Notes under the pieces: generated by a model
Database searches by the model: none
What the model was told of the DNA's origin: nothing
What the model saw: the letters and a program-made list of their open reading frames with translations, nothing else
Assembly (NCBI GenBank): GCA_902771225.1
Contig: CACXWH010000003.1
Span: forward strand, 1 to 54,420
Reading direction: 5' to 3'
Length of the DNA: 54,420 nucleotides
DNA from: an uncultured Methanobrevibacter sp.
GTDB lineage: Archaea > Methanobacteriota > Methanobacteria > Methanobacteriales > Methanobacteriaceae
Translations under genes and position numbers: made by a program
Part shown: piece after piece, positions 9,901 through 17,141 of the stretch
Layout of the letters: the number at the start of each line of letters is the position of its first letter
Position numbering within the stretch: position 1 is the first letter of the stretch

Positions 9901-11269
9901 AATTTGGGTCAATCGGTGTAAACAGAGCACCAATTTTATTCAATGCCAAAACAAGCTCTCCGAAATGATAAGTTCTTGGAAGCATCAAAGCTGCACAGTC
10001 CCCTATGCCGATACCATAGGTATTATTTAATTCATATGCAATGGAATTTGTTGAATGCTCTAATTCAGCATAAGTTATTTTATTAACTCCGTCATCCATA
10101 GCTATCGAATCAGGATATTTAACGGCATTTTCACGAAAAGCCATGGCTAATGTTTTATCTTTATCCACATCAACTGTTTTTCCTTGACAAAAATTGGAAA
10201 TTATATCTTTTTCCCTACCGGATAATATATCAATGCTCATGCATTTCTGATTAGGATTGTTTAAAACATTGTCTATAAGTGAAGTAATATTTTCTACCAT
10301 ATGATCGATATAAACGTCAGAAAATAAATCGCAATTATAAGCTAATTCTAAAAAATCTCCATATACATTTAATGTCAAAGCAGAGCCGTTACCATTAAGA
10401 ATAGATACGTTTTTTAAGTTAGTAAAGTCATAAATTGCATAAGAGGATAACTCTTCATTAATATAATTATCAATATTTACTTTCGCATGTTTTGATGCAA
10501 GTCTGTAAACCTCTTTAACTTCTTTTAAATGATTAATAAATGAATAATTTTTTATATATTCAATTTTAAGCAACGATTTTGAATCAGAATTCTTTTTATA
10601 AATCATGGTTTTAAAAAGACAACCTTCTGTTCCATCGATTCGGGACAGGTATAAAGAAAATATCGCAGTTATGAAATCAAATTTTGAAGCATCATATTTG
10701 TTTAAGAATTTTGAAAGTGCTTTATTGTTGAAAGGTATTTTTACATTTTTGTTATTGTTTGATTTAATATTATAAAATTTAACATGATTTCCAACATCTG
10801 AGAGATGTTTTTTCCAATATTTGGAATCATTTTCAAAATCAGAAGATTTTAAATAATTCTGTAGCTGTTGATAATGAGATATGTTATTTTCACAAACAAA
10901 ATTTTCCAAATTATTAAATAAATCATATAATGAACTTAAGGGGATATAATCAAAATATAATTCATGAATATTTACAAGAACTGTTAATTTATCATTATTT
11001 TTTAAAAATAAAAATTTACATAATGGTACGTTAAAAATTTCACTGAAATTAAAATTAAAAAAAGAATTTATATTGTTATTTATCTCTTCTGGATTTAAAT
11101 TAGAAACATCTTTAAAATCATAAATTTTTTCATTATTAACACTGTAAGGCTTTAAATTCTCATCAAATTGCAGATTAAAGCATGCATTTATTTTTTCATA
11201 AATACTCTCAAGATGAGTATTATCTTTGAATTCACTTTCAAATTTAAATTTAAATTCATGAACATTCAT
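3998..11269 (-). CDS. Two-module nonribosomal peptide synthetase, C-A-T-C-A-T-C
   Basis: A 2423-residue peptide synthetase. Approximate order: condensation C1 (1-370), adenylation A1 (375-860), carrier T1 (870-935, LGGTSL), C2 (960-1385, HHLIFDG), A2 (1400-1850), T2 (1865-1930, LGGDSL) and terminal C3 (1955-2423, HHLIFDA). Both A domains have the TSGTTGLPKG loop, a YRTGD/YPTGD-type motif and the final NGK lysine. C1 has HELYFDY in place of HHxxxDG, losing the catalytic His. A1 reads FASFSFIASI where GrsA has FASISFDASV, so the substrate aspartate (D235 in GrsA) is Ile. By-eye specificity codes are IARSIAFMAK for A1 and DVIQIGSVAK for A2; I assign no substrate. No thioesterase, reductase or phosphopantetheinyl transferase is seen, so C3 probably releases the product. 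NRPS genes are known from Methanobrevibacter ruminantium but are rare in archaea. Confidence 0.92.
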   Translation of the reverse strand: MNVHEFKFKFESEFKDNTHLESIYEKINACFNLQFDENLKPYSVNNEKIYDFKDVSNLNPEEINNNINSFFNFNFSEIFNVPLCKFLFLKNNDKLTVLVNIHELYFDYIPLSSLYDLFNNLENFVCENNISHYQQLQNYLKSSDFENDSKYWKKHLSDVGNHVKFYNIKSNNNKNVKIPFNNKALSKFLNKYDASKFDFITAIFSLYLSRIDGTEGCLFKTMIYKKNSDSKSLLKIEYIKNYSFINHLKEVKEVYRLASKHAKVNIDNYINEELSSYAIYDFTNLKNVSILNGNGSALTLNVYGDFLELAYNCDLFSDVYIDHMVENITSLIDNVLNNPNQKCMSIDILSGREKDIISNFCQGKTVDVDKDKTLAMAFRENAVKYPDSIAMDDGVNKITYAELEHSTNSIAYELNNTYGIGIGDCAALMLPRTYHFGELVLALNKIGALFTPIDPNYPLKRIEHMLNISESGYIITTKEYDQNTDLNVKAIYIEDLNMDYEGSVECLGSSDDLFAIMFTSGTTGLPKGVMVSNKQIKGMAAAFKDLFKTSVGDVNGYFASFSFIASIRMFVSFIFGECVRIFNEIEQKDSLLLIKALKEQEMNDLILPPSLGIPIFENEDLKLKYLILAGAKLNELTNKESNTKLVNFYGTTELIMAIVNIYDLNNEKEHVPIGKPVANTWAYILDENGSPLPIGVPGEICISSDYLSPGYYNNIDLTNEVFVDNPNSICKDNERMYRTGDIGFYNFDGEIEIIGREDEQLSVRGFRIESAEILNIMKSFKEINNIYLDVDYDNLIAYYTTNDNLNISDVKEVLKLELPYYMVPSIFIELNEIPLNANGKLDKYSLNHIVKGNNQNIEIDDEILGVVVDAFKEVLNSDFIFIDDDFVELGGTSLSAMKLQMALNEKLGVALNSLEIMELKTPVNIANQIKFNLEVHSPININYTFDDFCPLSESQLNVYLDESIKNIGTAYNNPFLIKFKKNYSAEEIKNAINKLMDVYPILSARVINDNETLSFSFDAKPQIIDGLKEDIGSFVQPFELDKTLSKFLIVNDESNCLCVDFHHLIFDGSSANIILNELTSILDGKNVDFIDNGVLRQISFEENITSEYMENAYEFFDLMLSDRDEAYELFASVKTEDNSDFEYNDTFNIDNDKLSSFLASHSISPNQFFCSIFAYNLSRFAGSSKILFNLIDDGRGHIDLSESVGMFVRTLPLLIDCKNQDISSFLDYTSALINSAMKYDLYPFRILANQYDLNSNILFQYSHNLFSNLMNNEELDYEIDDLKQEIMGDLSFSIFNIGADRFGIRILYSEKFSKEFIEQFTESYKLILKEIMDSEFLSDITYTLSSDLNILDSYNQTGNDIEYNDILDAFNNNLSEYPNNKLVSYNGFSYSYEECAFIADILAKRLVNLSVNSQEYIPFLVERSELYMFCALGILSAGCVYVPLDDNLPDERIKFMLNDIEARVVIISDGTYERAQNLFDDEIILLNISDIVKGDIETLSHLPVTYGDLACILYTSGTTGLPKGVKITRKGITSYIDFYVNEYDMNNESTFGLFSSIGFDVGAIRAICSPLYCGACLDIVPEDIKLNMDKLNEHFINNDITHTTLPTQIARMFINKVDKTSLKVLITGGEKLGEVTSPTGYSFYDSYGPTECCVAVCAIEVNNKIDSSSIGYLFNNIKAYVLDDEKRRVPIGAVGELCIAGNQVADGYLNRQKETDLSFVKNPFDNEENYSIMYPTGDFVRILPDGSFGIIGRRDSQVKIRGNRVELTEIESIIRNIDYVENVTVQTIDNKGNNEIVAYVTLSQDIDNNDLRELICNYVAKYKPDYMVPSFVIKLDHIHLTVNGKIDKSNLPEVDRSILHVKYVAPRNEKESAIVEAFEKIFNVEKVSIYDDFVRLGGDSLIAIKLLSHLEKYDITTSDILSLRTPLAIANNIDDASLDLDIYSVDGGCPLNEAQVSLFADIIVNDNFNFYQIPAYLSIPKRYGLEKILAALDEILKAHPILNMHLSHHYDTSDNKNLFARINENVNLLKELGSGNNFEDTSIVDLLRDKGWNIKSLYDMIRIILRLFKGEYPYLIKESAPPITVELEFNNDSVKEFIAESLDLYNYLSMFKIWELDDSYLLIGKFHHLIFDALSSNVFKHDFQILLDGGVVDIDDSFLRMSAFNQQVKNTDKFIEAGNFFDSMLSDIEDVGELIGDNQSEGYSMNTYDLEINPEELKSFLDDSGISENVFFTSVFAYTLSKFVKGDKVLFSMVESGRGRFNDYKSIGLYANVVPLLINCENQSIDSFMEHSSNLIYGAIKYSFYPLLLLYQKYPLDTAIIFQYVPNWVNYDGIKEKNSEILSSEIVDDIVNDLVGNIDDLMANLVVQIFQKDDKYSIMFVNSNKYSDKMIKDFNDILTSILLNIIHSDMTSNLNSIFKEENL

Positions 11270-11311
11270 TAAAATAACGGCCTTAATTATTTTAAATTAA
11301 ATATATATGAA

Positions 11312-11322
11312 AATATATAAAC
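11312..11322 (-). promoter_or_regulatory. Likely TATA box of the NRPS gene
   Basis: The minus strand reads TTTATATATTT here, about 43-53 bp before the NRPS start codon, which would place transcription start about 20 bp before the ATG. No strong ribosome binding site is visible before the NRPS ATG. Confidence 0.5.
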
Positions 11323-11375
11323 TGATGTTAATATTTTTTTGGAAAAATTTTCAACAGTATTCATTATTTTGAATT

Positions 11376-11400
11376 TGTTGCATAAAACAACATTTATATA
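11376..11400 (+). promoter_or_regulatory. Operator palindrome and TATA box of the MarR-family gene
   Basis: TGTTG (11376-11380) and CAACA (11388-11392) form an inverted repeat with a 7-bp spacer, a 17-bp site of the size bound by MarR dimers. TTTATATA (11393-11400) follows directly and is a good TATA box, placing transcription start at about the ATG (11425), so the mRNA may be leaderless. The site lies in the 155-bp divergent region shared with the NRPS gene, so the MarR protein may control itself and the NRPS. The operator assignment is inference. Confidence 0.55.
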
Positions 11401-11424
11401 GTAGTTAATATTATATTATAATCT

Positions 11425-11886
11425 ATGATGGACTACGAAGATATTATTAAATTTTCTCCTTTTGTTTTAAATCATTTAATTACACTAAAAGAAACTCATG
11501 ATTACTATTTAAAGAAATTTATTGATAATGAAACTGAAATATCATATTCACAGTATTATATGTTCATGTTGCTTTATTTTGAACCTGGTGTTAACCAATC
11601 AGACATTGCAAAAGCGTGTTTTATGAACCGTAGTGGCGTATCAAGAGCATTCACGGATTTTGAAAATAAGGGTTTGATTGAGAGAAAAATCAATCCGAAT
11701 AATAAAAGGGAATATATTACAACTTTAACTGAAAAGGGTCTTAAAACAGCGAAATTTTTGGAAAAAAAAGAAATTGAATGGGATGAAATGATCTGTAGGC
11801 AGTTAGATTTATCTCGGGATGATTTATTGGAGATATTGTCAAAACTGTCAATGAAATCTTTGAATTTTAATAGAGAAAAATTCTAA
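11425..11886 (+). CDS. MarR-family transcriptional regulator
   Basis: A 153-residue protein with a winged helix-turn-helix at about residues 45-110. The segment NQSDIAKACFMNRSGVSRAF is the recognition helix region, followed by FENKGLIERK and the wing motif REYITTLTEKG typical of MarR. MarR proteins are dimeric regulators, often released from DNA by small phenolic or toxic compounds. It is divergent from the NRPS gene with a short palindrome between them, so control of the NRPS-ABC operon is the simplest idea. Two adjacent ATG codons (11425, 11428) are both possible starts; the promoter position favours a leaderless message. Confidence 0.88.
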   Translation: MMDYEDIIKFSPFVLNHLITLKETHDYYLKKFIDNETEISYSQYYMFMLLYFEPGVNQSDIAKACFMNRSGVSRAFTDFENKGLIERKINPNNKREYITTLTEKGLKTAKFLEKKEIEWDEMICRQLDLSRDDLLEILSKLSMKSLNFNREKF

Positions 11887-11897
11887 TAATAGATAAA

Positions 11898-12014
11898 TCA
11901 GTCATCATCATATAAGTATATTAATTCTGATTCATCAATCAGGTCAGATCCACATTCTTCACAAACCATATTTGACGGGTCATTTAAACAGCCACAAACA
12001 GAACATGTAATCAC
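11898..12014 (-). CDS. 38-residue zinc-ribbon peptide
   Basis: A short gene from a GTG start to TGA. The product begins MITCSVCGC and has a second CEEC pair, giving a CxxC...CxxC zinc ribbon, followed by an acidic tail ending YLYDDD. A strong ribosome binding site, AGAGGTGAT, lies 3 bp before the GTG and supports translation. It converges on marR with 11 bp between the stops. Stand-alone zinc ribbons of this size are common in Methanobacteriales and usually have no known role; some bind RNA or form parts of larger complexes. I do not recognise a specific family. Confidence 0.7.
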   Translation of the reverse strand: MITCSVCGCLNDPSNMVCEECGSDLIDESELIYLYDDD

Positions 12015-12131
12015 ACTATCACCTCTTGTATATATTTTGTGTATATTTATATATAAATCTTATTAACTCACGACATTTTTCATCATTGGCTTCAACAAGC
12101 TTTAAAAAGTTTTTTGTCCAACTGAATACTC

Positions 12132-13382
12132 ATGTTTGAATTGGTAATCGCATGTTTTATAGGAATATTGATAGGTACAACAACAGGCATGATTCCGGGA
12201 ATTCATGTAAATACTGCAGGAGCAATTATTTTTGCTTCATCAACTTTTTTACTGTCTTTTTTAAGTCCAGAATTTCTCTGTGTAATGATGGTTGCAATGT
12301 CAATCGCCCATGCCCTTATAGAATTTGTTCCTTCAATGCTTTTAGGCGTTCCTGAAGAAGGTACGGCCACATCAATACTGCCTGGTCATAGAATGGTTTT
12401 ACAGGGTCGTGCTAAGGAAGTAATAAGAATTGTGTGTGTCGGCGGTTTTGGAGCTATTTTAGTTACGATATTGATGCTTCCAATATTTTCAATACTTTTG
12501 CCGATGTTGCATGATATATCCAAACCATTTACGTGGATGATTTTGCTTTTCGCTTCAATTTATTTAACTTATTCCCTTACAAGTAATCACCGTGATTTTT
12601 TGTGGTCTTTACTGTTATTTGCTCTTTCAGGAATTTTGGGATGGACGATTTTTCAAACCCCAATATCTTCAGGAGTTACATTAATGTGTATCTTTTCAGG
12701 GCTTTTTGGTATCAGCACTATTTTATTTAGTTTAAATGACAATTCCACGCTCCCTCATCAGAATTCATTTTATGATTTGAATATTGATTTTGATAAGTTT
12801 AAAAGCATTTTTGCAGGGGGAATAACTGGAGCTATTTTAGGATTTTTACCCGGTTTCGGGCCTGCTCAGGGAACAGTTATAGCTCAAGCAGCAAGCGGTA
12901 CTAGTGACAGTGATGATGATACTGTTAATTTTTTACTTGCAACTTCGGGATTAAATATTTCCGATTGTTTGTTTTCTTTAATGGCAATTTATATTATCGG
13001 CAATCCCCGAAGCGGTATTGCAGTTTACATGTCTTATTTAATTAGTAAAATGAGTTTAAATCATTTAATTATTTATATTTTCGCTTCTCTTTTGGCAGTG
13101 TCTGTTTCATTGGTTTTAGCCCTAAGATTGGGAGATTCCTTTTCTAAATTAATGGGTGGTGTAGATTATAAAAAACTTTCAATTTCAGTTATTTTACTTC
13201 AGATTGTTATATTATTTATTTTTATATTTTATTACGGTGCACCTGTTGGGTATATGATATTGGCTTTAATCACTTCAACTGCAATGGGAATGCTGCCTCA
13301 TTATTTGGGTATAGGAAAGTCTCATTTGATGGGTGTTTTAATTGTCCCGGCTATTGTTATTTATATGCAGATGTTTATTTGA
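12132..13382 (+). CDS. TctA-like permease of the tripartite tricarboxylate transporter family
   Basis: A 416-residue, very hydrophobic protein with roughly ten membrane helices. It starts close to a GTTTGMIPGIHVN segment, and a second FLPGFGPAQGT segment near residue 240 repeats the theme; both match the internally repeated glycine/proline-rich loops of TctA (PF01970). TctA is the large membrane subunit of carboxylate uptake systems that usually include a small TctB and a periplasmic TctC. No TctB or TctC gene is nearby, as is common for archaeal members, so the substrate is unknown. It appears to be a single-gene transcript between divergent neighbours. No clear ribosome binding site precedes the ATG. 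Confidence 0.8.
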   Translation: MFELVIACFIGILIGTTTGMIPGIHVNTAGAIIFASSTFLLSFLSPEFLCVMMVAMSIAHALIEFVPSMLLGVPEEGTATSILPGHRMVLQGRAKEVIRIVCVGGFGAILVTILMLPIFSILLPMLHDISKPFTWMILLFASIYLTYSLTSNHRDFLWSLLLFALSGILGWTIFQTPISSGVTLMCIFSGLFGISTILFSLNDNSTLPHQNSFYDLNIDFDKFKSIFAGGITGAILGFLPGFGPAQGTVIAQAASGTSDSDDDTVNFLLATSGLNISDCLFSLMAIYIIGNPRSGIAVYMSYLISKMSLNHLIIYIFASLLAVSVSLVLALRLGDSFSKLMGGVDYKKLSISVILLQIVILFIFIFYYGAPVGYMILALITSTAMGMLPHYLGIGKSHLMGVLIVPAIVIYMQMFI

Positions 13383-13389
13383 AAATAGT

Positions 13390-14328
13390 TCAGATAACTA
13401 ATACAGTATCTGCTATTTTTTCTGCTTTTTTTATTATTTCTGAAGTGTCATCTTTTGGAAATGCATCAATAACACATAAATCTGCATGTTCAATTTCCAA
13501 ATCTTCAAAAGCTTCATTATATATTTCATAACCTTCGTTTATTCCGTTCACTTCAAGAGTTTCCTTTAAATTTTCTATGGCTTCCGGATATATGTCATTG
13601 AATATTACTTTTTCAAAGCCATATTTTAACAGGTAGGTTCCTATTGCACCGCTGCCGCACATTGCATCCACAGCAATTCCCTTTTTAATATTATTATTGT
13701 TTAGGTAATTATGTAGCTTGATTAGTTTTGATTCGGTTGTTGTGGCCACTTCAATATGGTGTTTACTCTGTTGTTTATTAATTATTATTTTTTCATTAAT
13801 TAAGGTTCTCATAACATTTGTTTGAATGTCGCACCCTTCAAGAAGTTCAAAATGATTAATTGGACTGTTTTTATTTAATTGTCCAACAGTTTCTTGAGGA
13901 CTTCCTTTTAACACTCCTTTGACTTCAGGAACTTCATCAATTAATTTTAAAGCAACTTCTTTTGTAAGATCGGGATGCAGTAAAATTAATGAGTTTTCAT
14001 TTATGAATTGTGGATTAAAACTGCTGTAGTAGAATTCGCTTAATGGTACGGGGCTGTTTCTTCTAAGTGTGGCTTTTTCAGGGACAATTTCTTCTTCTAT
14101 CATTACTTTTAAGATGTGGCTCATTACAATGTCAAGGGGTCTTTTACTGCATTCACATCTTTTATAATCGCAAGTCAATTCATTAAAATATATTAAATCT
14201 TTTAATGGAGTGAATTTTTTGATTTGAATATCTTTACAATTTTCACATTCATGCATATTTTCAATTTTTTCACTTAAATTTTCAAATGTTGTATAACAAT
14301 CTTTTTCACAACTGCATTTTCTAATCAT
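13390..14328 (-). CDS. SAM-dependent methyltransferase with N-terminal cysteine cluster
   Basis: A 312-residue protein. The C-terminal half is a class I methyltransferase: VDAMCGSGAIGTYLL (near residue 220) is the SAM-binding motif, FNDIYPEA is the acidic motif II, and CVIDAFPKDD lies at the usual catalytic strand. The N-terminal part has cysteines in CSCEKDC, CENC and CDYKRCEC arrangements that could bind zinc or an iron-sulfur cluster. The motif order resembles tRNA guanine methyltransferases of the Trm1/Trm5 type, but I cannot name the target. It converges with the TctA gene, leaving 7 bp between the two stops. Confidence 0.75.
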   Translation of the reverse strand: MIRKCSCEKDCYTTFENLSEKIENMHECENCKDIQIKKFTPLKDLIYFNELTCDYKRCECSKRPLDIVMSHILKVMIEEEIVPEKATLRRNSPVPLSEFYYSSFNPQFINENSLILLHPDLTKEVALKLIDEVPEVKGVLKGSPQETVGQLNKNSPINHFELLEGCDIQTNVMRTLINEKIIINKQQSKHHIEVATTTESKLIKLHNYLNNNNIKKGIAVDAMCGSGAIGTYLLKYGFEKVIFNDIYPEAIENLKETLEVNGINEGYEIYNEAFEDLEIEHADLCVIDAFPKDDTSEIIKKAEKIADTVLVI

Positions 14329-14437
14329 ATTTTAATATTGTTTTTACTTTATAATTATAATTTCACTCGTAATAAAAATTTATTAATAAGTATTACTAAT
14401 CTATTTTTACACAAAAAATTTAAAAACGGTGATTTCA

Positions 14438-15871
14438 ATGAATAGCATAAAAGACACTGATAGCTTAATACCCAATTATGAAGTATTCAAACAAAAATAT
14501 ACTCCGGAAGAAAAAGTTCTTTTAGAAGAACTTAGGGGAAATCTTGTTGATTTAGCAATATCTGCAGGTGAAAATTTTCAATTGAATGAAAATAAATTAT
14601 TGGATGATATTAAAAATTTTTTATTTTCCCGGCTGTCTTTTGAATCCGGAAACATATCTAATGAATACGTTGACTCCCTATCCCATAAATTTCTTCAAAA
14701 TATTATCGGTTATGGTCAAATCGATCCGCTAATTCATGATGATAACTTGGAGGAGATAATGATAATCGGTATAAATAAGCCAGTTTTTGTATATCACAGA
14801 GAATATGGGATGATGAAAACTAATATTGTTTTTAAGGATGAAGAAGAACTGACAGACTTAATTGATGTGATGGCAAGACAAATTAACAGAAGAATAGACC
14901 AGGAATCTCCTATATTGGATGGCCGACTGTTTGACGGATCAAGAATCAATGCCACACTTCCGCCGGTATCTGCAGATGGTCCTTCATTAACTATTCGTAA
15001 ATTTAAAAAAGATCCATTAACAATCGTTGATTTAATCAATTATGGAACTGTATCAGTCGAACTTGCTGCATTTTTCTGGTTATGTTTTGACGGTTTGGGT
15101 GTAAAATCAGCTAATGCAATCATATCTGGAGGAACAAGTTCCGGTAAAACGACAACACTTAATGCATTGGCTGCATTGATTAATCCAAAAGAGCGAATTA
15201 TAACAATTGAAGATACATTGGAGCTTCAAATTCCTCATTTGCATGTCATAAGGATGGAAACAAGACCTTCCAATAGTGAAAATCGTGGTGAATTAACGAT
15301 GAATGATCTGGTTAAAAACTCTTTAAGGCAAAGGCCCGACCGTATTATTGTGGGCGAAGTCCGTGCTGATGAAGCCATAACACTATTCACGGCCTTAAAT
15401 ACTGGACATTCAGGTTTTGGAACTCTCCATTCTAATGATGCAAGAGAAACAATAACAAGACTAACCAATGAACCAATGTCAGTTCCAGAAATAATGATTA
15501 CAGCTATTGACTTTATTATTATGCAAAATAGAATTTACAGGCCTGACGGTGTATCATACAGACGAATAAGTGAAGTTGCAGAAGTTGTAGGTATAGAGGA
15601 AGGTACGGTTCAATTAAATAAGATTTTTGAATGGAATCCAGAAACAGATAAAATTGAAAATGTGAGTGTCGCTTCAAAAACATTATCCGAAATTGCAAAA
15701 TTGAGCGGCAATTCTTTAAATAATTTATATAAAGAAATTGGTAATCGACAATTGGTTTTAGAGCATATGATTAACCATAATATTAATTCTGTTGAAGGTG
15801 TTCAGGCATTACTGGAATTATACTATAAAAATCCTCAAAAAATATTAAATCAGATTATTCTAAACAGGTAG
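14438..15871 (+). CDS. Type II/IV secretion ATPase, GspE/TadA family
   Basis: A 477-residue ATPase of the archaeal secretion and pilus family. Walker A is GGTSSGKTT near residue 231, with [11 protein letters not shown] as the Asp box, [12 protein letters not shown] as Walker B and a His box in [11 protein letters not shown]. Such enzymes form cytoplasmic hexamers that power assembly of type IV pili or related filaments. The ATG at 14438 is chosen because GGTGAT (14428-14433) is a fitting ribosome binding site 4 bp before it; an upstream GTG at 14429 overlaps that site. The next gene, a GspF/TadC-like membrane protein, starts 7 bp after the stop. No pilin or prepilin peptidase gene is seen nearby. 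Confidence 0.9.
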   Translation: MNSIKDTDSLIPNYEVFKQKYTPEEKVLLEELRGNLVDLAISAGENFQLNENKLLDDIKNFLFSRLSFESGNISNEYVDSLSHKFLQNIIGYGQIDPLIHDDNLEEIMIIGINKPVFVYHREYGMMKTNIVFKDEEELTDLIDVMARQINRRIDQESPILDGRLFDGSRINATLPPVSADGPSLTIRKFKKDPLTIVDLINYGTVSVELAAFFWLCFDGLGVKSANAIISGGTSSGKTTTLNALAALINPKERIITIEDTLELQIPHLHVIRMETRPSNSENRGELTMNDLVKNSLRQRPDRIIVGEVRADEAITLFTALNTGHSGFGTLHSNDARETITRLTNEPMSVPEIMITAIDFIIMQNRIYRPDGVSYRRISEVAEVVGIEEGTVQLNKIFEWNPETDKIENVSVASKTLSEIAKLSGNSLNNLYKEIGNRQLVLEHMINHNINSVEGVQALLELYYKNPQKILNQIILNR

Positions 15872-15878
15872 TGGGGTT

Positions 15879-16760
15879 ATGTTTGAAAAACTATTTATGT
15901 GTGTGGGAAATTGTGTTTTTATTATTTATAACTTTATTATAAACTTCAAATTTCCATCTTTTAAAGCTTCAAAGGAAAAGGAAGTGAAAACTTATGACAT
16001 TACTCAAATTAAAACGGAAGAACACGATGTTTTTAATAATTTTAGAAGCATTATCCTCAACAATATTTTATCCACGAAAGTTTTATTGTTATTAACATTA
16101 ATTGATTTGATTTTGTTGATTTCTATTGGATTTGAGATTTCTTTAATGTTTATTGTTTTAATTATTATGTTATATATTTTCATGAAGTTTTATCCGCAAA
16201 TAAAACAAAAAAGAAGTTACAATGATTTGAATCAGGAATTGCCTTATGCATTACGTCATATGGGCATTGAATTAAAGTCCGGTAAAGGTCTGCATGATAC
16301 ATTAATCACGGTTTCAAATGCTAATTACGGATCATTTTCTCATGAATTGAACAGGGTTTTGGAACAGGTTCGTTATGGAGAGTCAACAGAAAATGCACTT
16401 TTGGAAATGTCAAATCGTGTAGGTTCAGACGGTCTTTCCAGATCTGTTCAGCAGATTGTTGGAACATTGCGTGTAGGAGGTAATTTAGCCCATAGTTTAG
16501 AAGTTATTGCTGATGATATTTCTTTTGATATGCATGTTAAACTTAAAGATTATTCCCAAAGGTTAAATTCATTCATATTGATTTACACTTTTGTAGCTAT
16601 TTTAGCTCCTGTAATACTGCTAATAATGTTGATGGTTGCTTCTACAGTGATGGGAGATATTATTTCATCAAATATGGTATTGATAGTCTATGCGGCATTG
16701 TTTCCGATGATTGTGGCGTTCATGGGATTATTTATTAAAAAATTAGAACCTAGTATTTAA
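15879..16760 (+). CDS. Type II secretion membrane platform protein, GspF/TadC family
   Basis: A 293-residue membrane protein. Two helices lie near residues 60-105, followed by a cytoplasmic T2SSF domain (about 115-220) with LRHMGIELKSGKGLHDTL and VGGNLAHSLEVIA, and two or three C-terminal helices (about 228-290). It forms the inner-membrane platform on which the upstream GspE-like ATPase acts. Family members in archaea serve pili, archaella or adhesive filaments; nothing here says which. It follows the ATPase by 7 bp, so they are one operon, and a hairpin terminator overlaps its stop codon. Confidence 0.85.
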   Translation: MFEKLFMCVGNCVFIIYNFIINFKFPSFKASKEKEVKTYDITQIKTEEHDVFNNFRSIILNNILSTKVLLLLTLIDLILLISIGFEISLMFIVLIIMLYIFMKFYPQIKQKRSYNDLNQELPYALRHMGIELKSGKGLHDTLITVSNANYGSFSHELNRVLEQVRYGESTENALLEMSNRVGSDGLSRSVQQIVGTLRVGGNLAHSLEVIADDISFDMHVKLKDYSQRLNSFILIYTFVAILAPVILLIMLMVASTVMGDIISSNMVLIVYAALFPMIVAFMGLFIKKLEPSI

Positions 16761-16792
16761 TAGATGAAAATCTATTAAATTAGGTTTTTTTT
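16755..16792 (+). terminator. Hairpin terminator after the GspF-like gene
   Basis: ATTTAATAGAT (16755-16765) pairs perfectly with ATCTATTAAAT (16770-16780) around a GAAA loop, followed by TAGG and eight T. The stem contains the stop codon of the GspF-like gene. Confidence 0.75.
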
Positions 16793-17141
16793 AGTGCAAT
16801 ATATTTTCATTATTTTTGGTTGTTAATAATCCGGCAAATGATTCCTGAAGTCATTATGATATTTCTTTTGGAGTATTTTTTTAAAGCAACATTTGCCGTG
16901 GAGGATTTTTTCGTGATTTTTTTGGATCTGCTACAGTATATACAGCATATGATTGGTGTTTTCAGTATTATGATTAATAGTGAATATTAAAATTAGTAAT
17001 ATTTCTAATGACAATTACATCCAAAGAAAAATGTCCAAATTTTTTTTAAAATTCTTTTTACAGTATTGGTTTCTTTATCTGCTGCTTGACAACATTTTGA
17101 TTTTGTTTTTGACATTTAATCACTTTAATATATAAATAGGT
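16793..17141. other. Non-coding stretch before the feo region
   Basis: About 350 bp between the GspF terminator and the inverted-repeat cluster. It holds one candidate minus-strand peptide gene (17005-17115, listed apart) and a possible 25-codon plus-strand frame I do not accept. Otherwise it is AT-rich with no recognised gene. In the minus-strand frame of the candidate peptide, after three stops, a hydrophobic then cysteine-containing stretch continues without a start codon, which might be a decayed small membrane gene. Confidence 0.4.
17005..17115 (-). CDS. Candidate 36-residue cysteine-containing basic peptide
   Basis: An ATG frame of 36 codons on the minus strand. The peptide starts MSKTKSKCCQAADKE, has a basic amphipathic middle (VKRILKKIWTFFF) and ends GCNCH. 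A GTGAT ribosome-binding-like sequence lies 3 bp before the ATG. The paired cysteines at both ends and the position upstream of the feo genes could mean metal binding, but I know no matching family. The frame is short and the local sequence very AT-rich, so it may be chance. Confidence 0.35.
   Translation of the reverse strand: MSKTKSKCCQAADKETNTVKRILKKIWTFFFGCNCH

Noticed and set aside
14390-14396. Single GTATTAC copies at 14390 and at 53853
   Set aside because: Single copies are expected by chance in a window of this size and composition, and they lack the 31-33 bp partner seen at cbiM and hmd-hcgG. I did not count them as regulator sites.
16913-16990. A 25-codon GTG frame on the plus strand with GGAGG 8 bp upstream
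   Set aside because: It is very short, hydrophobic without clear features, and has no conserved motif; the GGAGG could be chance in a G-containing spot.
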